Shown in pieces: positions 1 through 8,007 of a DNA stretch of 41,946 bases; position 1 is the first letter of the stretch, and each line of letters starts with the position of its first letter. The position numbers and the translations under genes were made by a program. The DNA comes from Pseudomonadota bacterium (GTDB lineage Bacteria; Pseudomonadota; Alphaproteobacteria; Micropepsales; Micropepsaceae). The stretch spans positions 1-41,946 of the forward strand of contig JAJZGY010000018.1 of NCBI GenBank assembly GCA_021804785.1. The letters run 5' to 3'. Below the pieces are notes generated by a model. That model was not told the DNA's origin, did no database searches, and saw only the letters and a list, made by a program, of their open reading frames with translations.

Positions 1-352
1 GGCCCTCGGTGACGATTTCTCCCGGGCAGAGCGCGAGCGGCTTGGCGCCGGCATCGACCTTGATGCCGGGAATGGATCCGGCGCGCTCGATCAGTTCCAC
101 CAGAGATGTGCCATCCTTCGCCTTCTGGCGCAGGGTTTCGTCGAACAGGATGACACCGGAAATATATTGCCGCATCGCCGCTTCGGAGCGGAACAGAAGT
201 TCACGATAGTCGCGGCGGTTGTCTTCCGAGTTGGCAACGCCGATGGCATCGAAGCGCTTCTGGATTGTGCCTGTGGATTCGTCGGCCGCGAGGATTCCCT
301 TGCCGCGGGCCACCATCGCCCTGGCGATGCGGTTCAGCTCTGCACTGTTCAT
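1..352 (-). CDS. fba: Class I fructose-bisphosphate aldolase, N-terminal part (cut by window edge)
   Basis: Reverse translation from the ATG at 352-350 gives about 117 residues, beginning [19 protein letters not shown] and continuing with [14 protein letters not shown], the N-terminal signature of class I (Schiff-base) fructose-1,6-bisphosphate aldolase. The enzyme cleaves FBP to DHAP and glyceraldehyde-3-phosphate in the cytoplasm and works in the reverse direction in gluconeogenesis. The start overlaps the pgk stop by 4 bp (ATGA), so it is translationally coupled to pgk as the last visible gene of tkt-gap-pgk-fba. The active-site lysine region lies beyond the left edge and cannot be checked. 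Class I rather than class II is judged from the ADESTGTI motif. Confidence 0.9.
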   Translation of the reverse strand, partial: MNSAELNRIARAMVARGKGILAADESTGTIQKRFDAIGVANSEDNRRDYRELLFRSEAAMRQYISGVILFDETLRQKAKDGTSLVELIERAGSIPGIKVDAGAKPLALCPGEIVTEG

Positions 353-1563
353 CTTACTTTTCCCTTGTTGGCCGCCAGTGCTGCCACCCCCGGCAACTCG
401 CGGCCTTCCAGCCACTCCAAGAACGCCCCACCTGCGGTCGAGACGTAGGTAAACTGATCGCCGACGCCGGCATGATTGAGCGCCGAGACCGTATCCCCGC
501 CCCCCGCTACCGAGAGCAGCGCACCGGAGCGCGTCCGGGCTGCAACCAGACGGGCAGCATGAACGGTTCCCGCATCAAAGGGAATGGTTTCGAAGGCGCC
601 CAAAGGACCGTTCCACACCAGAGTGTTTGCGGTGAGCAGGCGTCGTTGGAACTCGGCGAGAGTCGCCGGGCCGACGTCCAGGATCATCTCATCCGCAGCG
701 ACCTCGCGTGCCTTGCAGGTGCGATAGGGGGCATTGGCCTTGAATTCCTTCGCCACCACTACGTCCGCGGGCAGGATCAGCACCGTACCGGTTATGGTCG
801 CCAACCCGACGATGCGCTGCGCGGTCTTGAGCTGATCGTGCTCGTAAAGCGAGCGGCCAACATTGATGTCTTCGGCGGCCAGAAAGGTGTTGGCCATGGC
901 GCCGCCGATGACCAGAACATCAACTTTGTCCATCAGATGCTCGATGACGGCAATTTTGGTCGAGACCTTGGCACCACCGACCACCGCAATCACCGGGTGT
1001 TTGGGATCTTCGAGAGCCTGGCTCAGATGTTCAAGTTCAGCCTGCATCGCCCGACCAGCAGCCGATGGCAGCAAATGGGCGAGGCCTTCGGTTGAGGCGT
1101 GCGCACGATGGGCGGCCGAAAACGCATCATTGACGTAAATCTCGCCCAATGCGGCCAGCGCATCACGAAAACCTGGGTCGTTGCTCTCTTCACCGTCATG
1201 AAAACGGGTATTCTCGAGCAGAAGCACTTCGCCATCCTGAAGCGCGCTGACAGCCTTCTGTGCGGCTTCACCGATACAGTCATCGGCAAACGCTACCGGC
1301 CGACCGATCGCTTCGGCCAGCGCTGGCGCAATCGGTCCCAGCGACATGCTGGCCACGCGCTTGCCCTTGGGGCGTTCAAAGTGCGAGAGCACAATGACGC
1401 GGGCACCTTTCTGCGCGAGTTCGCGGATGGTGGGGGCCTGCCGATCAATGCGCGAAGTGTCCGTGATCTTGCCATCGCGCATCGGCACATTGAGATCAGC
1501 TCTAACCAGAACACGCTTGGAACGAACCTCAAGGTCATCCAAGGTGGCGTATCGGCCGCGCAT
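349..1563 (-). CDS. pgk: Phosphoglycerate kinase
   Basis: A 404-residue protein of typical PGK length. It transfers phosphate from 1,3-bisphosphoglycerate to ADP in the cytoplasm (reversible). Visible landmarks are RADLNVP near residues 21-27 (substrate-binding loop), LSHFERPKG near 59-67 (most relatives have LSHLGRPKG), GGAKVSTKI in the middle (hinge/nucleotide domain) and GGGDTVSAL near the C-terminus (ADP-binding glycine loop; usually GGGDS or GGGDT). The ATG is preceded by a strong Shine-Dalgarno (GGGAGGAG, about 4 nt away). It lies 11 nt after gap and overlaps fba by 4 bp, so it is certainly part of the same transcript. Confidence 0.97.
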   Translation of the reverse strand: MRGRYATLDDLEVRSKRVLVRADLNVPMRDGKITDTSRIDRQAPTIRELAQKGARVIVLSHFERPKGKRVASMSLGPIAPALAEAIGRPVAFADDCIGEAAQKAVSALQDGEVLLLENTRFHDGEESNDPGFRDALAALGEIYVNDAFSAAHRAHASTEGLAHLLPSAAGRAMQAELEHLSQALEDPKHPVIAVVGGAKVSTKIAVIEHLMDKVDVLVIGGAMANTFLAAEDINVGRSLYEHDQLKTAQRIVGLATITGTVLILPADVVVAKEFKANAPYRTCKAREVAADEMILDVGPATLAEFQRRLLTANTLVWNGPLGAFETIPFDAGTVHAARLVAARTRSGALLSVAGGGDTVSALNHAGVGDQFTYVSTAGGAFLEWLEGRELPGVAALAANKGKVR

Positions 1564-1574
1564 CGGCTCCTCCC

Positions 1575-2582
1575 TCAGATCAGCTTGCCCATGGCGACCG
1601 CGGTGTCAGCCATCCGGTTGGAAAAGCCCCACTCGTTGTCATACCAGCTCATCACCGCCACGAGATTGCCATCCATCACCTTGGTCTCGGCCAAAACAAA
1701 GGACGAGGAGGCCGGGTCGTGATTGAAATCGTGACTGACAAGTGGCACGTCAACGATCTCGAGCACACCCTTGAGGGCCCCCGTTGCGGCTTTTTTCATA
1801 GCTTCGTTGACTTCCTGCACCGTGGTCGAGCGGCTGGTAATCACCTTGAGATCAACCAGCGATACGTTGGGTGTGGGAACGCGTATCGAGACGCCGTCGA
1901 GCTTGCCCTTCAGTTCCGGAAGCACGAGCCCGATTGCCTTGGCGGCACCGGTCGAACTCGGAATCATCGACATCGCTGCCGCGCGGGCACGCTGCAGGTC
2001 CTTGTGCAGCTGGTCGAGAATGTTCTGATCATTGGTATAGGAGTGAATCGTTGTCATCATGCCTTTTTCGATACCAATGGTTTCGTGCAGCACCTTGGCC
2101 ACCGGTGCCAGGCAATTGGTCGTGCACGAGCCATTTGAGACAACAACGTGATCCTTGGTCAGGATGTGGTGATTGACGCCATAAACGATCGTTGCATCAG
2201 CGCCATCGGACGGAGCAGACACCAATACGCGCTTGGCCCCAGCATCGAGATGCGCCTTGGCCTTGTCTCGCGCTGTGAAAATTCCCGTGCATTCCAGTGC
2301 AATGTCCACGCCAAGCTCGCGATGCGGTAACTCCGCCGGATTCTTGATGGCGGTAACGCGTACCTTGTGGCCATCGACAGTCATGACATCGCCGTTGACC
2401 TCGACCCGGCCAGGAAAGCGTCCGTGTATGCTGTCATAGCGCAACAGATGGGCATTGGTGTCGACAGGTCCCAGATCATTGACTGAGACGACGACAATGT
2501 CGTCGCGCTTTGACTCAATAATGGCACGCAGAGTATTGCGGCCGATGCGACCAAAACCATTGATAGCGACACGAATGCTCAT
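1575..2582 (-). CDS. gap: Glyceraldehyde-3-phosphate dehydrogenase, type I
   Basis: A 335-residue phosphorylating GAPDH that oxidises glyceraldehyde-3-phosphate to 1,3-bisphosphoglycerate with NAD(P) in the cytoplasm. The N-terminus has the Rossmann motif NGFGRIGR (residues 8-15). The catalytic cysteine sits in [12 protein letters not shown] (Cys153) and the partner histidine in [10 protein letters not shown] (His180). Asp36 in VNDLG follows the second beta strand, which suggests NAD use, but cofactor choice is not settled by sequence alone. The start is supported by GGAGA 8-9 nt upstream. It lies between tkt (91 bp upstream) and pgk (11 bp downstream) on the same strand. Confidence 0.97.
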   Translation of the reverse strand: MSIRVAINGFGRIGRNTLRAIIESKRDDIVVVSVNDLGPVDTNAHLLRYDSIHGRFPGRVEVNGDVMTVDGHKVRVTAIKNPAELPHRELGVDIALECTGIFTARDKAKAHLDAGAKRVLVSAPSDGADATIVYGVNHHILTKDHVVVSNGSCTTNCLAPVAKVLHETIGIEKGMMTTIHSYTNDQNILDQLHKDLQRARAAAMSMIPSSTGAAKAIGLVLPELKGKLDGVSIRVPTPNVSLVDLKVITSRSTTVQEVNEAMKKAATGALKGVLEIVDVPLVSHDFNHDPASSSFVLAETKVMDGNLVAVMSWYDNEWGFSNRMADTAVAMGKLI

Positions 2583-2673
2583 CTGAATTATCTCCGATCT
2601 GTCCGGCCGCGCCGGAGCCTGAATGAGGTGGGCACAAACTAGGAGCGGGCCGTTCCGGCGTTATTGATCGATC

Positions 2674-4701
2674 TCAGCACACCTTCAGACAAATCTCTGT
2701 AGCGGCTGCTGCCACGTTTTGTGCCGTGATGCCAAATTTCTGGTAAAGCTCGAGATAAGGTGCGCTGGCGCCAAAATGATCGAGCCCGATGAAGCGGTCA
2801 GAAGAGTCCAGATAGCGGTCCCAGCTCATGCGAACCGCCGCTTCCACCGCAACCCGCGGCACGTTCCCAAGCACGCGGGCACGGTAATCCGCATCCTGCG
2901 CCGCAAATAATTCGAGGCTTGGCATGGACACCACGCGGGCCGCTATGCCCTTCTCCTTCAGCAGTGCCTGCGCGGCGACGGCGATCTCGACCTCCGAGCC
3001 ACTTGCCATCAGCGTGACTTTGGCGATGCCATCTGCCGCGGCAATCTCATAGCCGCCGCGCGCGCAGAGATTTTCACCGGAAGCCGTCAGCCGCAGTGTG
3101 GAAAGGTTCTGACGGGTCAGCGACAGCAGAGCCGGGGCCTTGCGCGTCAATGCCAGTTCCCAGCACTCGGCAACTTCCACGGCGTCGGCCGGACGATACA
3201 CGCAGAGCCCCGGAATGGCCCGCAAGGCAGCCAGCTGTTCGATCGGCTGGTGCGTGGGGCCATCCTCGCCAAGGCCAATGGAATCGTGGGTCATCACATA
3301 AACCACATGGCATTGCATGAGCGCCGCCAGCCGGATCGACGGTCGGGCATAGTCGGAAAACACGAGAAACGTGCCGCCATAGGGAAGGAAGCCACCATGC
3401 AGCGCGATGCCGTTCATCGCGGCGGCCATTGCGTGCTCACGGATGCCATAGTGGATGTAGCGCCCGCCATAGCTCTGCGGACCTATGCTCGCCAATCCTT
3501 TGGTCAGGGTATTGTTAGAGCCGGTGAGATCGGCCGAGCCACCCAGCGTCAGTTCGGTCGCCGCATTGATAATTTCAAGCGCCGCTTCCGAGGATTTGCG
3601 GGTAGCAAGCTTGGGCTTCTCGGCAAACAGCTTCTGTTTGAAGGCGGCAAGGGCGGTGAGGGCTTCAGGGCCAATCTCGCTCCTGATCGCCGCCTCAAAG
3701 AGGGGGCGCTTGGCCGACGTGGCGAGTCGCCCCGTCCAGTCGCTGTGTGCCTTGGCCCCGCGCCCACCAAAGCGGCGCCAGGCCGACAGGATATCATCGG
3801 GAACCATAAATGGCGGGTAGGGCCAGTTGAGGTTCTTGCGAGCGCCTTCGATTTCGCTCGCCCCCGGTGCTTCGCCATGGGCCTTGTTGGTGCCAGCGCG
3901 GGTCGGCAGGCCGTAACCAATGGTGGTACGGCAGGCAATGAGGACGGGACGATCGCTGTTTTGGGCCGCCTCGAGTGTGGCGTGCACCTCGGCCCCGCTC
4001 ATGCCGTCGCAGGACATCGTCTTCCACCCCATCGCGTCAAAACGTTCAAGCGTGTTGGTGGAATCGGCCAGGCTCGTGGCGCCGTCGATGGATATATGAT
4101 TGTCGTCGTAGAGCACGATCAGGCGATTGAGCTTGAGGTGGCCCGCGAGGCTGCAGGCTTCATGGCTGACGCCTTCCATGAGATCGCCATCGCCGGCGAA
4201 CACGTAAGTACGATGATCGACGAGCTCATCGCCAAAGCGGGCGTTTAGCATGCGTTCGGCCAGGGCCATGCCGACCGCGGTGGCGATGCCCTGGCCGAGC
4301 GGGCCGGTGGTGGTTTCGACCCCGGCCAGGTGGCCATATTCGGGGTGGCCGGCGCAGGGGCTGCCAAATTTGCGGAAATGTTTGATGTCCTCGATGGTCG
4401 GGCGAGCATAGCCGGTGAGATAGAGCAGCCCATAAAGCAGCATCGAGCCGTGGCCTGCCGACAGGACAAAACGATCGCGGTCTGGCCAGGCGGGGTCCTT
4501 GGGATCGAACTTGAGAAAGCGGGAAAACAGGACCGTTGCGACATCAGCCATGCCCATCGGCATGCCAGGGTGCCCACTATTGGCGTTTTGCACCGCATCC
4601 ATGGCGAGGGCGCGGATGGCATTGGCCAGGCGGCGTATCTCCCCCGGCTCAAGGGTCTCCGTCGCTGTGGCTACGGAGGACGCAGGCGCGGTGGTGGTCA
4701 T
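2674..4701 (-). CDS. tkt: Transketolase
   Basis: A thiamine-diphosphate enzyme of the pentose-phosphate pathway (or Calvin cycle) that moves two-carbon units between ketoses and aldoses. From the ATG at 4701 it has 675 residues, the normal transketolase length. Landmarks are NSGHPGMPMGMAD near the N-terminus, the ThDP motif with GDGDLMEGVSHEA, HISIDG, and in the pyrimidine domain TLGGSADLTGSN, GIREHAMAAAMNGI and HDSIGLGEDGPTHQP. The open frame extends 63 nt further to an ATG at 4764, but that extension (MALALLRPAG...) resembles no transketolase N-terminus and would cover the probable promoter, so 4701 is preferred. It is the first gene of tkt-gap-pgk-fba. With no RuBisCO in view, glycolysis/PPP is the safer role. 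Confidence 0.95.
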   Translation of the reverse strand: MTTTAPASSVATATETLEPGEIRRLANAIRALAMDAVQNANSGHPGMPMGMADVATVLFSRFLKFDPKDPAWPDRDRFVLSAGHGSMLLYGLLYLTGYARPTIEDIKHFRKFGSPCAGHPEYGHLAGVETTTGPLGQGIATAVGMALAERMLNARFGDELVDHRTYVFAGDGDLMEGVSHEACSLAGHLKLNRLIVLYDDNHISIDGATSLADSTNTLERFDAMGWKTMSCDGMSGAEVHATLEAAQNSDRPVLIACRTTIGYGLPTRAGTNKAHGEAPGASEIEGARKNLNWPYPPFMVPDDILSAWRRFGGRGAKAHSDWTGRLATSAKRPLFEAAIRSEIGPEALTALAAFKQKLFAEKPKLATRKSSEAALEIINAATELTLGGSADLTGSNNTLTKGLASIGPQSYGGRYIHYGIREHAMAAAMNGIALHGGFLPYGGTFLVFSDYARPSIRLAALMQCHVVYVMTHDSIGLGEDGPTHQPIEQLAALRAIPGLCVYRPADAVEVAECWELALTRKAPALLSLTRQNLSTLRLTASGENLCARGGYEIAAADGIAKVTLMASGSEVEIAVAAQALLKEKGIAARVVSMPSLELFAAQDADYRARVLGNVPRVAVEAAVRMSWDRYLDSSDRFIGLDHFGASAPYLELYQKFGITAQNVAAAATEICLKVC

Positions 4702-4742
4702 CGCCAAAGTCTTTCTGTTTGGGACTTGAGATCGTCCTGCCG

Positions 4743-4778
4743 GCCTTAAGAGAGCTAGTGCCACCCGTCAAGGGTGGT
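4743..4778 (-). promoter_or_regulatory. Candidate tkt promoter with inverted repeat over the -35
   Basis: CCACCC (4761-4766) and GGGTGG (4772-4777) form a perfect 6-bp inverted repeat around a 5-nt centre. Read on the minus strand, the centre supplies TTGACG (4771-4766), a good -35 hexamer. A weak -10 (TTAAGG or TAAGGC) lies 16-17 nt downstream, which would put transcription start about 35 nt before the tkt ATG. An operator over the -35 is a reasonable reading, but the poor -10 keeps confidence low. Confidence 0.35.
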
Positions 4779-4947
4779 ACCGAAACCAGGCGCGTACGGG
4801 AGCGAAAATAAGGTGAAAAGGCCCAAAAGTGCCGGTGCTCAGGGGCGCCGACGGCGTTGACCTTGCCTTAGCCCCATGCCTAAGGTGGCCTTCATTTGCG
4901 GGGTGATTTGCGCGCGCCGCGCGGCGCCCGCGAGGGAGATTGCGCGA

Positions 4948-5214
4948 ATGACCAGGCTTGAAGCCGCACAAGCCCGCTTTGCCGAGGCGATGACGCGTCT
5001 TGAAGAGGTCGCCCTGTCGTTGGCCGGATACCGGGCGCGCGCCGAGCGCGATGCCGCTGAGATTGCCCGTTTGCGACAGGAGCGTGAAGCCCTGATTGCG
5101 CGGGTGCAGGAACTTGAAGAGGAAGGCCGGCAGCTGGCGGGAATTACCGAAGAAGTTGAGCAGCGCCTCGACGGCGCAATTGCAGAAATCCGCAGCGCAC
5201 TGGGAAAATCTTGA
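4948..5214 (+). CDS. zauP: ZauP-like coiled-coil protein encoded upstream of ZapA
   Basis: An 88-residue, highly charged protein made almost wholly of heptad-like helix (MTRLEAAQARFAEAMTRLEE, then RARAERDAAEIARLRQEREA), ending LGKS. It matches the small coiled-coil protein encoded directly upstream of zapA in alphaproteobacteria; in Caulobacter this protein, ZauP, pairs with ZapA to focus the FtsZ ring. The ATG at 4948 was chosen over one at 4876 because GGGAG lies about 10 nt upstream and the 24 extra residues are arginine/alanine-rich and not helix-like. Its stop TGA is followed immediately by the zapA ATG, so the two are translationally coupled. Function is inferred from position and coiled-coil character, since sequence in this family is poorly conserved. 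Confidence 0.75.
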   Translation: MTRLEAAQARFAEAMTRLEEVALSLAGYRARAERDAAEIARLRQEREALIARVQELEEEGRQLAGITEEVEQRLDGAIAEIRSALGKS

Positions 5215-5580
5215 ATGGCGCTTGTCAATGTCATGATCAGCGGCCGGGCCTACACCATCGCCTGTGACGATGGTGAAGAAGAGCATTTGCGTGAACTGGG
5301 AGCCCTGGTGGACGCCAAAGCCCGTGAGGCGCAGGAGACGGTGGGCCAGGTCGGAGACCAGCGTCTGTTGCTGATGGCGGCGCTGCTGATGGCAGACGAG
5401 GTCTTCGAGGCCCGCAACCGCCAGGCCGCCTTGAACCAGGAACCCGCCCCGGTGCCCCCGCAGCCCTCAGCTGACAGTGGTGGGCGGGGCGAGGCGGAGA
5501 GGATTGCCGCGCAGGTCCTGGAGCAGGCTGTCGGTCGGGCCGAAGCTGTGATCGCTCACCTTGTAGAGACGGGGACATAG
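5215..5580 (+). CDS. zapA: Cell division protein ZapA
   Basis: A 121-residue ZapA-family protein that binds and cross-links FtsZ filaments at midcell. The N-terminal beta-hairpin domain (VNVMISGRAYTIACDDGEEEHLRELGALVDAKARE) is characteristic. It is followed by the GDQRLLLMAALLMADEVFEAR helix and a less conserved, proline-rich linker before a C-terminal helix. The ATG directly abuts the upstream zauP stop (TGAATG). Immediately downstream are the 6S RNA and fau, the neighbourhood seen in many proteobacteria. Confidence 0.9.
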   Translation: MALVNVMISGRAYTIACDDGEEEHLRELGALVDAKAREAQETVGQVGDQRLLLMAALLMADEVFEARNRQAALNQEPAPVPPQPSADSGGRGEAERIAAQVLEQAVGRAEAVIAHLVETGT

Positions 5581-5589
5581 CCTTAAGTT

Positions 5590-5765
5590 CGGATTGACCG
5601 GGTACTGCTCCGTACGTCAGGTATGCGATGCCCAGGGGCCTTAATGGTACTCACCGGGAGCTGTCCCTGCCCAGGATCGTGGTCTTGGGCACATGGCGCC
5701 CACCTGCACTTGCAGGCCCGTGAGGATCCGAATTCCAACGGCGGCTGCGGTCCCGGTCACATGAT
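5590..5765 (+). ncRNA. ssrS: 6S RNA
   Basis: The non-coding gap between zapA and fau folds as 6S RNA should. The closing stem is TGACCGGG (5595-5602) with CCCGGTCA (5752-5759), continued past one bulged T by ACTGC (5604-5608) with GCGGT (5747-5751), then CCGT with GCGG-side bases near 5741-5744. An inner stem pairs TGCCCAGG (5629-5636) with CTTGGGCA (5684-5691), leaving two unpaired flanks as the promoter-mimic bubble. 6S RNA binds the sigma70 holoenzyme and is commonly encoded between zapA and fau/ygfA. Ends are approximate. Confidence 0.8.
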
Positions 5766-6351
5766 TGATGCCCCTCATGCCAAGCAAGTCCTGCGCCCAC
5801 TGATGCGAAAGCGGCGGGCAGCGCTTGCCGCCGCGCATCCGGACCATGCCCGGCGGCTGGCAGCGCACGCCGGTGACCTGCCATTATCCTCCGGCGCGGC
5901 CGTTGGCGGCTACTGCGCGCTTCCTGGCGAAGCTGATCCCGCCGCTCTGCTGGCGCGTCTGCGCCAAACTGGCCATCCCATTGGATTGCCGCGCATGTGC
6001 GGTGCCAAGGCGCCGCTGGCGTTTCATCGTCATGAAGAGGGCTGTCCACTGCAGCAGGGCCCCTATGGCATTTATGAGCCGCAGGCCCACGCTCCCCGCC
6101 TGCGTCCCAGGTTCATTCTCGTGCCGCTGCTTGCCTTTGATGCAAAGGGCCACCGTGTGGGCTATGGCGGCGGGTTTTACGACCGGACGCTGCAGGCGCT
6201 GCGCCGGGGCGGGCGTGTCTGTGCCGTCGGTGTGGCCTTTGCCGGCCAGGAGGTCGAGGCCATTGCCAGCGAGGACTTCGATGAACCCCTTGACGGGGTG
6301 CTGACCGAAGCGGGTTTCCGGCAATTTTCCGGAAGCGGCGTCCTGGCTTGA
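5761..6351 (+). CDS. fau: 5-formyltetrahydrofolate cyclo-ligase
   Basis: A 196-residue 5-FTHF cyclo-ligase (YgfA/MTHFS family) that converts 5-formyl-THF plus ATP to 5,10-methenyl-THF. It has the N-terminal basic helix (KQVLRPLMRKRRAAL), the folate-side GLPRM, VPLLAFDAKGHRVGYGGG and the signature GYGGGFYDRTL near the C-terminal third. The ATG at 5761 is the first that gives a normal N-terminus. It lies only 2 nt after the last paired base of the 6S closing stem and has no clear Shine-Dalgarno. Its stop (6349-6351) abuts the glgA stop on the other strand with no gap. Confidence 0.92.
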   Translation: MIDAPHAKQVLRPLMRKRRAALAAAHPDHARRLAAHAGDLPLSSGAAVGGYCALPGEADPAALLARLRQTGHPIGLPRMCGAKAPLAFHRHEEGCPLQQGPYGIYEPQAHAPRLRPRFILVPLLAFDAKGHRVGYGGGFYDRTLQALRRGGRVCAVGVAFAGQEVEAIASEDFDEPLDGVLTEAGFRQFSGSGVLA

Positions 6352-7872
6352 TCAGGCCGTGGCCTTTTCGGTTGCCGGCTCTGGCTTGGAGCCGGCAACG
6401 ACAGCCACCCCGCTGGTCACCGCGGGGAGGTCCGCGGTGAGGGACTGATAGAGGGAAAGGTAGGCGTTGGCGCTGCGATGCCAGCCGAAATCCTGCTTCA
6501 TGTCGTTGAGCTGCAGACGGCGCCAGGCGAGGGGTTCGCGATAGAACGCCACCGCGCGCAAGATAGCCTCCCAAAGGCCAGCCACTGAGGGATCGGCGAA
6601 TACAAAACCGGTTGCGGTGCCATCACTGATGGAGGTTCTGCTGGTATCAACCACCGTGTCGGCCAGGCCGCCGGTCGCCCGTACCACCGGTACCGTGCCG
6701 TAGCGCATGCCATAGATCTGGGTCAGGCCGCAGGGCTCAAAGCGGGCAGGTGCAAGGAGCAGATCCGCACCAGCCAGCATGCGATGTGCCAGAGCTTCCT
6801 GATAGCCAATGCGCACGGCAAAGGTGCCGGTGTGGGCATGGGCCATCTCCCGAAAACGCTGTTCGAGCCCGTGATCGCCATCACTCAGCACGCAGAGCTG
6901 CAGATTTTGCTGTGCGAGTTTGGGCATGATCTCCAGCAACACATCAGCCATCTTCTGCTCCGTCATGCGGCTGATGAAGGCCAGTAATGGCAGATCGGGG
7001 TTTCGGGCCAGCCCGAGTTCTTGCTGCAGAGTGGCCTTGCAAAGCTTTTTGCCGTTCAGACCGCTGAAATCATAATTAGCCGGCAGAGACGCGTCGTATG
7101 TCGGATCCCAGATGCCGTAATCGGCTCCATTGAGGATGCCGGTCAGATTGCTGGCCCGAGAGCGCAAAAGGCCATCGAGGCCGAAGCCATACTCTTCAGT
7201 GAGAATTTCGCGGGCATAGGTGGGGCTGACCGTTGTCAGCTTGTCTGCAAAGCGAATGCCCGCCTTAAGGAACGAGATTTTACCATAATATTCCGCACCG
7301 TCTGGACTGAAGCTGCCCGGCGGCAGGTCCAGTCCGGCCACGCACTCGGCCGGGAAGAGGCCCTGGAAAGCCAGATTGTGCAGTGTAAAGACACAGGCGG
7401 GGCGCTGAGCGTGGGCGGAAACCAGCAGTGGCACGAGGCCCGTATGCCAGTCATTGGCGTGGATGACGTCCGGTTGCCAGCGCGGCTCAAGTGCACTCAG
7501 GCCTATCCGCGCCGCCACATGGCTGAGGAAGGCGAAACGGCGCGCATTGTCGGGCCAATCCTCGCCCTGGCTGTTCTGGTAGAGACCGTCACGTTGGTAA
7601 AGTTCAGGGGCATCTGCGAGCCAGACCGGTATGTCGGAGCCAGGAAGTCGTGCTGACAGCAAGCGCGCATCTTGAACGCCCAATATTCCTGACAAATCCG
7701 CGATCGGCTGTGGCCGAGAAACCGTGCGCAACGCGCAGCCATATGCCGGCATGAGAATGCGGACATCTGCGCCCAGATTGGCCAGCGCCCGCGGCAAGGC
7801 TTCACTGACGTCAGCCAAACCGCCGGTTTTGGCAAACGGATAGACTTCGGAGGATACGAAGAGCAGGCGCAT
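6352..7872 (-). CDS. glgA: Glycogen synthase (ADP-glucose type, GT5)
   Basis: A 506-residue glycogen synthase that transfers glucose from ADP-glucose to the non-reducing end of alpha-1,4-glucan. It starts MRLLFVSSEVYPFAKTGGLADV, containing the KTGGL ADP-glucose site at residues 15-19. The C-terminal domain has the GT5 motif RFEPCGLTQIYGMRYGTVPVVR with the catalytic glutamate. An ATG 51 nt further upstream exists in frame, but 7872 is preferred because AGGAGG lies 6 nt before it and the family begins here. The C-terminal tail (about 25 residues, PAVTSGVAVVAGSKPEPATEK) extends past the usual end, and its DNA contains an 11-bp perfect hairpin. It diverges from glgX. Confidence 0.95.
   Translation of the reverse strand: MRLLFVSSEVYPFAKTGGLADVSEALPRALANLGADVRILMPAYGCALRTVSRPQPIADLSGILGVQDARLLSARLPGSDIPVWLADAPELYQRDGLYQNSQGEDWPDNARRFAFLSHVAARIGLSALEPRWQPDVIHANDWHTGLVPLLVSAHAQRPACVFTLHNLAFQGLFPAECVAGLDLPPGSFSPDGAEYYGKISFLKAGIRFADKLTTVSPTYAREILTEEYGFGLDGLLRSRASNLTGILNGADYGIWDPTYDASLPANYDFSGLNGKKLCKATLQQELGLARNPDLPLLAFISRMTEQKMADVLLEIMPKLAQQNLQLCVLSDGDHGLEQRFREMAHAHTGTFAVRIGYQEALAHRMLAGADLLLAPARFEPCGLTQIYGMRYGTVPVVRATGGLADTVVDTSRTSISDGTATGFVFADPSVAGLWEAILRAVAFYREPLAWRRLQLNDMKQDFGWHRSANAYLSLYQSLTADLPAVTSGVAVVAGSKPEPATEKATA
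6371..6399. repeat. Perfect 11-bp hairpin inside the glgA 3' end
   Basis: GTTGCCGGCTC (6371-6381), a 7-nt loop, then GAGCCGGCAAC (6389-6399). It lies 20-48 nt inside the glgA stop, at the convergent fau/glgA junction. No T-run follows on either strand (only TTTT-CG on the minus-strand distal side read as AAAA), so it is not a canonical intrinsic terminator. It could still stall or protect 3' ends of either convergent transcript. Confidence 0.6.
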
Positions 7873-8007
7873 TCCATCCTCCTTAGGGGTGAGATTTAAG
7901 TATTGCGGAACTTTTAACAACACGCTGGTACGCTCGATTGATCAACATCAGAAAGTCTCTATTGGTTGCTGGCATCGGCTAAGAAAGTTCGATGGAGGCG
8001 GGCTGTC
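7873..8007. promoter_or_regulatory. Divergent promoter region glgA / glgX
   Basis: A 135-bp non-coding spacer between the divergent glgA and glgX starts must contain both promoters. Clear ribosome sites are visible at each edge (AGGAGG for glgA, GGAGG at 7994-7998 for glgX). It is AT-richer than its surroundings, with a TTGATCAA palindrome near the centre. No convincing -35/-10 pair could be fixed by eye. Confidence 0.5.

Noticed and set aside
265-1722. Long plus-strand open frames (276 aa and 207 aa) opposite pgk
   Set aside because: They are antisense shadows of a clear pgk, with no ribosome site and no recognisable protein features.
3250-4248. 332-aa plus-strand frame opposite tkt
   Set aside because: Antisense to the conserved transketolase core; composition reflects the GC-rich third-position shadow.
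6371-6399. Intrinsic terminator for fau or glgA
   Set aside because: The hairpin is strong but no U-run follows it on either strand.
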